Assembly: GCA_007123395.1 (NCBI GenBank)
Contig: SKLD01000092.1
Coordinates: forward strand, 1-10,310
DNA: 10,310 nt
Reading direction: 5' to 3'
From: Opitutales bacterium
Lineage (GTDB): Bacteria > Verrucomicrobiota > Verrucomicrobiia > Opitutales > Oceanipulchritudinaceae
The translations under genes and the position numbers were made by a program. This document shows, piece by piece, positions 5,352-10,310 of the stretch. Under the pieces are notes generated by a model, which was not told the DNA's origin, did not search any database, and was given only the letters and a program-made list of their open reading frames with translations. Each line of letters opens with the position of its first letter. Within the stretch, counting starts at the first letter, position 1.

Positions 5352-7097
5352 TCAATAGGTCTTGCCCGGATCGAAGTTCAGTTTTGCGGTGGCCGGGGCT
5401 TCGCCGGTGAGGACGCGGGCGGCCGCGCGCAGACTGGACGCGATCGGGCTGAAGGTCACGACGACGGTTTCCATGGCCGCATCGACGACGGTTTCGTAGG
5501 GGCAGTTCGTCACGAAGACGGTCGGCTTGCCCAATTCAAGGAAGCGTTTGTGGTAGGCCTTCTCGATCTCACCGCCCCGCTCAAAGAAACCGGTGTGGAC
5601 AATGATGTCGGCCTCCTTGGCGCGATCACAGATGAGCGGCCAAATCTTCTCGAAGGAATCGTTCGTCTCAAAGTCGGTGCCCCATGCGTCATAACCGGCT
5701 TCGAGGAGGCCGTGGTAGAGTGCGCCGGCGTAAGCCCGGTGGTTGTTCAAGCGCTTGTGGATCATGGAGACCTCCTCGGCGACGAGCACCTTGGCGTCGC
5801 GGGGGAGAGGCAAAAGCCCTTTGCCATCGCGCAGGATGGTGATGGAACGTTCGGCCGCCTCCTTCTCCACGGCGGCGGCTTCCGGGGCGCGGAGCTTCGC
5901 CTCGACGGTGTCGGGGTCGACCATTCCGTTGTCGCCCGCGAAGAGACCGGCGCGATCCTTGGCCGTGAGCACGTGCCGCACGGCTTCGTTGAGGCGTTCC
6001 TCACTGATGCGGCCCGAGCGGACGGCCCCGAGCAGCCCCTCGAAAACTTCGCCGCGGAGAGCGTTTTCATCCTTCAGAAGGATCAGGTCGACTCCATGCA
6101 CGATGCAGCGGATGGCGGCCTCGGCCACCTCGTACTTGGCGACAAGACCGCCCATGGTGAAGGAGTCCGTCATGATGACGCCGTCGAAGCCCAGTTCGCC
6201 GCGAAGGACATCGTGGATGACGGCCTTCGAGAGGGTGGCGATCTCGGATTCCGGATCGATGCCGGGGAAGACGGAGTGGGCCAGCATGATGGCGGGCAGA
6301 CCGGCGGCGATCAATGCCCTGTAGGGCGCAAGGTGGATCTCCGACATCCGCTCGCGGGATTCCTCAATCGTGGCCATGCCGAAGTGTACGTCCATCACGG
6401 AGTGCCCGCGGCCGGGGAAGTGCTTGCCCGTGGCGATGACGCCCGCCTCGTCGAAACCGGCGAGGGAGGCTGAGGCGTAGCGCGCCACCTCGTCGGGCAG
6501 CGGGGAATAGCTGCGCGTTCCGATCTCGGGGTTCAAGGGGGCGGTGTTTACGTCGAGCACGGGCGAGTGCAGCCAGTTGATGCCGACGGTGCGCAACTGC
6601 TCGCCGATGGTGCGGGCAACGCGTTGACAGAGGGCCGGATCGCCCGAGGCGGCCAGACCCATCGCCGCCGGAAAGAGCGCCATGTCCGGGTCGTTGAAGT
6701 CGAAACTTTGGTTGCCCTCGTAATCCAAGGCGAAATACAGCGGGATGCCCGCGCCGGTTTCGAGAGAGCGGCGGCGCAGCGTGTTCAGAACCTCGGCATA
6801 GCGGCCGGCCGTCACGCCGGGGCCCCTCAGCGAACTGCCGTATTCGCGTTCCAGAGGCTCCGGGGGGCGCACGACCCGCGCCGTGGCCGGATGGTCGGGC
6901 CCGAAGTAGCGCTTGAACTTCCGCATGTAGGGCGTGACGCGAAACCCTGCCGGGTTGTATTTTCCGATCGCTTCGAGGATGTCCGGGTGCGGATACGGGC
7001 CGGATAAGCCGAGGCAGAGCATCTGCCCGACTTTCTGTTCCACGGTCATGTCGGCGAGGAAGGACTCGACGGAGTTTTTCATGTCGGATGTTTTCAT
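5352..7097 (-). CDS. GH3 glycoside hydrolase B, beta-N-acetylhexosaminidase-like paralogue
   Basis: A 581-residue paralogue of the enzyme encoded at 1766-3475, also without a signal peptide. The barrel motifs line up: DYEGN (124-128) in place of the usual DQEGG, HSPVLDVNTAPLNPEIGTRS, GKHFPGRG (224-231), Asp236-x-His238 as the acid-base dyad, and Asp311 in IMTDSFTMGG as the expected nucleophile. A C-terminal alpha/beta domain follows from about residue 400. Unlike enzyme A, it keeps a tail after the last helix (VLTGEAPATAKLNFDPGKTY). It should release a terminal sugar, possibly an N-acetylhexosamine, from an imported oligosaccharide. Its start lies 9 bp after the symporter stop, so the two are almost certainly co-transcribed. 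No Shine-Dalgarno is visible in that short gap. A second Met at codon 6 is possible. Confidence 0.9.
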   Translation of the reverse strand: MKTSDMKNSVESFLADMTVEQKVGQMLCLGLSGPYPHPDILEAIGKYNPAGFRVTPYMRKFKRYFGPDHPATARVVRPPEPLEREYGSSLRGPGVTAGRYAEVLNTLRRRSLETGAGIPLYFALDYEGNQSFDFNDPDMALFPAAMGLAASGDPALCQRVARTIGEQLRTVGINWLHSPVLDVNTAPLNPEIGTRSYSPLPDEVARYASASLAGFDEAGVIATGKHFPGRGHSVMDVHFGMATIEESRERMSEIHLAPYRALIAAGLPAIMLAHSVFPGIDPESEIATLSKAVIHDVLRGELGFDGVIMTDSFTMGGLVAKYEVAEAAIRCIVHGVDLILLKDENALRGEVFEGLLGAVRSGRISEERLNEAVRHVLTAKDRAGLFAGDNGMVDPDTVEAKLRAPEAAAVEKEAAERSITILRDGKGLLPLPRDAKVLVAEEVSMIHKRLNNHRAYAGALYHGLLEAGYDAWGTDFETNDSFEKIWPLICDRAKEADIIVHTGFFERGGEIEKAYHKRFLELGKPTVFVTNCPYETVVDAAMETVVVTFSPIASSLRAAARVLTGEAPATAKLNFDPGKTY

Positions 7098-7106
7098 AGT
7101 GAAGGG

Positions 7107-8915
7107 TTATTCGGATTTTGTGGCGGTTTCGGCTGCCAGCGGGGTCTCCGGCTGGAGTTCCTCAAGAATGCTTTCCGGCGGTTCCTCGGGTGGACGGTGC
7201 CGCTTGGCATAGAGCAAGAGGGCCATGCCGATGGCGGCGATGGAGAGGACGATACCGGCGATCCAGAGCCGCCCCGTCCAATCATTGGGCAAGAACAGCA
7301 GGAATGATGCGGCTGCCGCCATGAACAAGGTGCTGACGCCGACCAGCTTGGCTTGGGCGTGGTCTGTGCTATCGCCAATCTCTTTGTCAAAATCCACCGG
7401 TGTGTGCATGGTCTCGAAAAACTCGTCGATTTGCTCCCGCTGTTTGGCGGTGGAGAACCGGTTGAGGGCCATGCAGACGAGGGTCGCGGCCGTGCCCCAG
7501 ATGAAAATCCACATGGCCCGTTCCTGAATCGTCCAGCTAATGCCATTGATCCGCGAATCATAAAAGGAAACCAAAGACGGAGCCATGCAGGCACCGAAAA
7601 TGACGAAATACGACCAAAAAGGAATGCGCTTGATCCACAGCCCCATTAACTTGGGAAAGGCCAGCGGGAGCCCGATGACCGAGCCGATAAGGAGGAAAGC
7701 GTCGAAGAGGATGATCTCCTGTTGCCGCGCGAAAAGAATGGCGCAGATGACGATAAAGCCGCCGATCAAAAGTGTGGAGATGTAGCAGATGAGCATCTGC
7801 GCGCGGTTGGAGATATCCGGGTTCAGGCCAAGACCCGAGCGAAGCCGGGGGATCAAATTGCGCACGATGACCCCCACCTGGACGTTCAGGCCGCTGTCCA
7901 TACTGCTCATCGTCGCCGCGAACATGGCCGCGATCATGATGCCCATGAGCCCGTTGGGCAGCAGTTGCAGGGCAATGTAAGAGTAGGCGGACTCCGACGG
8001 ATTGCTCAGGTCCTGCGCCATGATCTCGTCGCCATACATGAAACGCGCCACCATCGGCGGGATGAACCAGATGATGCTGCCCGCGAACATGAGAATAAAG
8101 GCCAGAAGGGAGGCGCGGGACGCTTCCCGACCGTCTTTCACGGCAAGAAAGCGGCCGGCGGTGTTCAGGCTGATCTGCCCTTGGATCTGCATGAGAAAAA
8201 TGACAATGATCCACTGCCACGTGAACCGGTCGTTGTTGAATTGACCGGGCTCTTTCACGAGGCGGAAGTCATCGACAAAACGCGGATCGGTGAAATAGCT
8301 GAAAAACTGCCCGAGGCCTCCGATGTGGTAAAGGGCCAGAATCGCCATCACCGTTGTGATCGACATCATCACCACCCCTTGGACGAAATCCGTCGCCATT
8401 ACCGCCCAGCGCCCGCCGAGCGTCGAATAGGCCACCACAACCCCGCCAATGACGATGATCGTCGTGGTGAGGGGAAAGCCGAAGACCGCCGTGGTGAACA
8501 TCGCCAGCGCCCAGAGCTGGATCGCCGAGCTGAGGGGGGCGAGGGCGAGGCCGGAATAAACGGAAAATTGCTCCACCGCCGTACCGAAGCGGGCGCGGAT
8601 GACATCCGCCACCGTGTAGGCGCGCGTCTGCCGGTACCACGCGCCAAGGAACAGCCAGCCGATCAGGTAGGCCGTGCAGTTGGCCACGTAGATGATCAAA
8701 AACGTCGGGCCCGCCTCAAAGGCCGCCGATCCGTTCCCCGTAAAGGTGAACGCACTGATCCCGGCCATTGTCATGCTTGAGCCGACCAGCCACCATGTTC
8801 CCCGGCCGCCCCCGCGCACAAAGTCGCTCATCGTCGCGGCCATGCGCCGGAAGCCAAGCCCGAGGAGGACGAGAATGATCAGGTATCCGCCGAGTGTGAG
8901 GTATTCAACTGTCAT
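7107..8915 (-). CDS. Sodium/solute symporter, SSS family
   Basis: A 602-residue inner-membrane protein with roughly 13-15 hydrophobic segments from residue 5 to about 580. SSS-family marks are WWLVGSSMTMAGISAFTFTG (41-60), YSTLGGRWAVMATDFVQG (163-180) and AAMFAATMSSMDSGLN (329-344); the last contains the paired serines that help to bind sodium in this fold. Members move sugars and other small solutes inward with sodium; the cluster suggests a sugar, possibly the product of the beta-helix protein. A hydrophilic loop near 485-520 (FFETMHTPVDFDKEIG) precedes the final membrane segments, and the C-terminus is a Glu/Pro-rich cytoplasmic tail. It is the first gene of the minus-strand cluster, divergent from the LacI-type regulator, with a dyad 6 bp upstream of its ATG. 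Confidence 0.92.
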   Translation of the reverse strand: MTVEYLTLGGYLIILVLLGLGFRRMAATMSDFVRGGGRGTWWLVGSSMTMAGISAFTFTGNGSAAFEAGPTFLIIYVANCTAYLIGWLFLGAWYRQTRAYTVADVIRARFGTAVEQFSVYSGLALAPLSSAIQLWALAMFTTAVFGFPLTTTIIVIGGVVVAYSTLGGRWAVMATDFVQGVVMMSITTVMAILALYHIGGLGQFFSYFTDPRFVDDFRLVKEPGQFNNDRFTWQWIIVIFLMQIQGQISLNTAGRFLAVKDGREASRASLLAFILMFAGSIIWFIPPMVARFMYGDEIMAQDLSNPSESAYSYIALQLLPNGLMGIMIAAMFAATMSSMDSGLNVQVGVIVRNLIPRLRSGLGLNPDISNRAQMLICYISTLLIGGFIVICAILFARQQEIILFDAFLLIGSVIGLPLAFPKLMGLWIKRIPFWSYFVIFGACMAPSLVSFYDSRINGISWTIQERAMWIFIWGTAATLVCMALNRFSTAKQREQIDEFFETMHTPVDFDKEIGDSTDHAQAKLVGVSTLFMAAAASFLLFLPNDWTGRLWIAGIVLSIAAIGMALLLYAKRHRPPEEPPESILEELQPETPLAAETATKSE

Positions 8916-9063
8916 GGAGTCTTTTCAACGTGTGCAAAACCGAAAACACTCTGAATCCGTCCCCGGCTTGACCATCCCTGAGTTATCCGACCGTTGAAAT
9001 TTTGTCTCCCTGGGGACCGATTGGGCTTTTCATCGCAAGGCGGAGAGGTAGGATATTTTCCCC
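8916..9063. promoter_or_regulatory. Divergent regulatory region between symporter and lacI-type gene
   Basis: These 148 bp must hold the promoters of both directions. TTTTCAACGTGTGCAAAA (8922-8939) is an imperfect dyad (12 of 18 positions symmetric), 6 bp before the symporter start. ACCGTTGAAAT (8990-9000) repeats exactly at 3557-3567. The core CGTTGAA appears on the minus strand at 8930-8924 and on the plus strand at 8992-8998, that is, twice in opposite orientation. TTGACC at 8968-8973 could be a -35 box for the regulator, but I see no good -10 box. A LacI-family protein is expected to bind here. Confidence 0.5.
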
Positions 9064-10095
9064 ATGAGTAACGAACCCCGGGTTACCATTGCGCAGGTTG
9101 GGGAAGCTGTCGGCGTACACAAGTCGACCGTCTCGTTGGCATTGAGGAATGACCCCAGAGTGTCCAAGAAGACGCGGGAACGCGTCATGCGTGCGGCGGC
9201 TGAGCTCGGATATGTGCCGGACGCGCACCTTTCGAACCTCATGGGCTATCTGCGCCGGATCTACTCCGAGCATGCCGCGAAGCACGAATCCGTCGCCTAT
9301 TTGACAAGTGAGCCTGACGCGCAGGCGGACATCCATCGGACGGCCTTTTTCCGTAAGTTCCGCAGCGGGGTGCATGGGGAGTTGGGCCGCCTCGGCTATC
9401 GCATGGAAATCATCAAACTCCGCGACTACGCCTTCAAAATGAAGCGCGTGGAAACGGTCCTGAGGAGCCGGGGCATTCAAGGAATCATAGTTTCTCCGCC
9501 GGTCGATATGGATGCCCTCGGTGCCTTTGACTGGGACAGCTTTGCCGCCATCACACTGGGGTATCGGTTGTCCGAGCCGCGAATCCACCGCGTCATCAGC
9601 GACCAGATGGAGGCTATGTCTATGGCCTTCAAGCACATGGCGAACAACGGCTACAAGAGGATCCTCTTCGCTTACAGCAAAGGAAGGGACCGCCATTCGC
9701 GGAGGCGCTGGAGTATCACCCTCACTGGAAGCAAGAGGCTGTATCCCTCCGTCGAAGAAACCCTCACCTACGCCGGTGAACCCGACGACGATTTTGTCGC
9801 GTTTTTCCGAGAATGCCGGGCGGACGGTCTGATTTGCATGGGGCGGCCCTACCCCGATTGCCTGAAAGCCGCCGGGTTGCACCTGCCGCGGGACTACGGC
9901 TGCCTTTTGCTGAGTGCGGATAGCGGACCGGACCACTTTGCGGGCGTCGACCAGCAGCCGGAAATCCTCGGCCGCTTGGCCGCCCAGCAAATCGCCGGCA
10001 TGCTCTCCCGGCATGAAATCGGCCTGCCGTCCGTCCCGTATACCCTTCAGGTTCCGCCCAAATGGCACCACGGCCGCACATGCCCGCCGCGGTGA
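9064..10095 (+). CDS. LacI-family transcriptional regulator
   Basis: A 343-residue regulator. The N-terminal LacI-type HTH (residues 7-55) reads VTIAQVGEAVGVHKSTVSLA, then ALRNDPRVSKKTRERVMRAA. The hinge region is GYVPDAHLSNL, in which Leu59 matches the minor-groove leucine of LacI, while the usual Pro-Asn-x-x-Ala is changed to Pro-Asp-x-x-Leu. Residues from about 75 form a periplasmic-binding-protein-like sensor domain, with IQGIIVSPP and RADGLICMGRP as typical strands. The effector is probably a sugar made by the cluster. The start at 9064 is the first Met; AGGA lies 10 bases before it. It is divergent from the symporter, the classical arrangement for a local regulator that also controls itself. 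No terminator follows it. Confidence 0.9.
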   Translation: MSNEPRVTIAQVGEAVGVHKSTVSLALRNDPRVSKKTRERVMRAAAELGYVPDAHLSNLMGYLRRIYSEHAAKHESVAYLTSEPDAQADIHRTAFFRKFRSGVHGELGRLGYRMEIIKLRDYAFKMKRVETVLRSRGIQGIIVSPPVDMDALGAFDWDSFAAITLGYRLSEPRIHRVISDQMEAMSMAFKHMANNGYKRILFAYSKGRDRHSRRRWSITLTGSKRLYPSVEETLTYAGEPDDDFVAFFRECRADGLICMGRPYPDCLKAAGLHLPRDYGCLLLSADSGPDHFAGVDQQPEILGRLAAQQIAGMLSRHEIGLPSVPYTLQVPPKWHHGRTCPPR

Positions 10096-10147
10096 AGCCT
10101 TGATCCGATTTCCGATTGCCGATTGTTGAGGTGTGATCGTTGGGAGA
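10095..10147 (+). repeat. Direct repeat, copy 1, downstream of lacI
   Basis: The 47 bp from 10095 to 10141 match 10246-10292 at 44 of 47 positions, and a GGAGA follows in both copies (10143-10147 and 10296-10300). Both begin AAGCCTTGATCCG and contain CCGATTGCCGATTG. The first base is the last base of the lacI stop codon. Copy 1 has no ATG after its GGAGA. Confidence 0.75.
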
Positions 10148-10196
10148 TTAGAGCACGCCCCGATTGTCGACAGAACTGCCATCCCCGCGCCAGCCC

Positions 10197-10243
10197 CACA
10201 TCAAAAATCAAAAATCACCAATCCTCAATCATCAATCAATCCC
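10197..10243. repeat. A/T-rich low-complexity tract
   Basis: A run of short related units (ATCAAAAATCAAAAATCACC followed by CAATCCTCAATCATCAATCA) lies between the two 47-bp repeats. Such TCAA/ATCA-rich runs between genes can come from slippage or be part of a dispersed element. I see no gene in 10148-10245. Confidence 0.55.
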
Positions 10244-10245
10244 AT

Positions 10246-10300
10246 AAGCCTTGATCCGGTTGCCGATTGCCGATTGTTGAGGTGTGATTGTTGAAGGAGA
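10246..10300 (+). repeat. Direct repeat, copy 2, carrying a Shine-Dalgarno
   Basis: This is the second copy of the 47-bp repeat, 151 bp after the first, with three mismatches. It continues into GAAGGAGA, which is the ribosome binding site of the ATG at 10306. The repeat therefore forms the 5' leader of the next gene, and copy 1 may be a duplicated leader. Confidence 0.75.
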
Positions 10301-10305
10301 AGAAA

Positions 10306-10310
10306 ATGCA
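10306..10310 (+). CDS. Probable start of the next gene, cut by the window end
   Basis: An ATG at 10306 follows AAGGAG (10294-10299) at a spacing of 6 bases, the best Shine-Dalgarno in the window. Only the start codon and two further bases are visible, so nothing can be said of the product. It lies 210 bp downstream of the lacI-type gene on the same strand and could belong to the same locus. Confidence 0.4.

Noticed and set aside
5328..6473. Long plus-strand frame opposite GH3 enzyme B
   Set aside because: Antisense shadow of a clear GH3 gene, Gly/Asp/His-rich with no domain.
7722..8780. Long plus-strand frame opposite the symporter
   Set aside because: Antisense of membrane-segment codons gives an Arg/His/Asp-rich protein without family features.
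9003..9016. Near-palindrome GTCTCCCTGGGGAC as LacI operator
   Set aside because: Only 10 of 14 positions are symmetric, and it occurs only once in the window, unlike the ACCGTTGAAAT motif.
8983..10182. Minus-strand frame opposite the lacI-type gene
   Set aside because: It covers the divergent promoter and the downstream repeat, and the plus-strand LacI-type protein is unmistakable.
10095..10300. Direct repeats downstream of lacI as a CRISPR array
   Set aside because: There are only two copies, the 104-bp spacer is too long and partly low-complexity, and no cas gene is present.

Overview
The window looks like chromosome of a GC-rich, heterotrophic bacterium, most likely a member of the Verrucomicrobiota (Opitutales-like). 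The pointers are a LacI-family regulator divergent from a sodium/solute symporter, NagZ-like GH3 enzymes, a lipoprotein of the pectate-lyase (right-handed beta-helix) fold, no SusC/SusD pair, few Shine-Dalgarno sites, and palindromic or low-complexity repeats between genes. The taxonomy is inferred from gene style only; there is no marker gene.

Layout. Positions 17-358 (minus) hold a small XRE-type helix-turn-helix regulator with a perfect dyad over its probable -35 box. Positions 542-1399 (minus) hold a HAD-superfamily hydrolase, with a hairpin-rich REP-like element (1446-1506) in its upstream region. Positions 1551-1739 (minus) hold a doubtful 62-codon ORF, or the remains of a gene. From 8915 down to 1766 (minus) there is a four-gene carbohydrate cluster: SSS-family symporter (7107-8915), cytoplasmic GH3 enzyme B (5352-7097), exported beta-helix lipoprotein (3589-5280) and cytoplasmic GH3 enzyme A (1766-3475). 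A LacI-family regulator (9064-10095, plus) is transcribed divergently from the symporter. Positions 10095-10305 hold a 47-bp imperfect direct repeat and an A/T-rich low-complexity stretch. They end in a strong Shine-Dalgarno and an ATG at 10306 that probably opens the next gene.

Working model (inference). The beta-helix lipoprotein acts on a polysaccharide outside the cytoplasm and the SSS protein imports a released sugar. The two paralogous GH3 enzymes, which have no signal peptide, finish the breakdown inside the cell, and the LacI-type regulator senses the sugar. An exact 11-bp sequence is shared by the symporter/lacI intergenic region and the gap before GH3 enzyme A. Two related A/T-rich dyads also lie in that gap. 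Together these suggest that the regulator may control two promoters in the cluster. Nothing here amounts to a clearly new class of system. The most unusual points are the paralogous GH3 pair flanking an exported beta-helix protein, the candidate regulon motif, and the repeats between genes.
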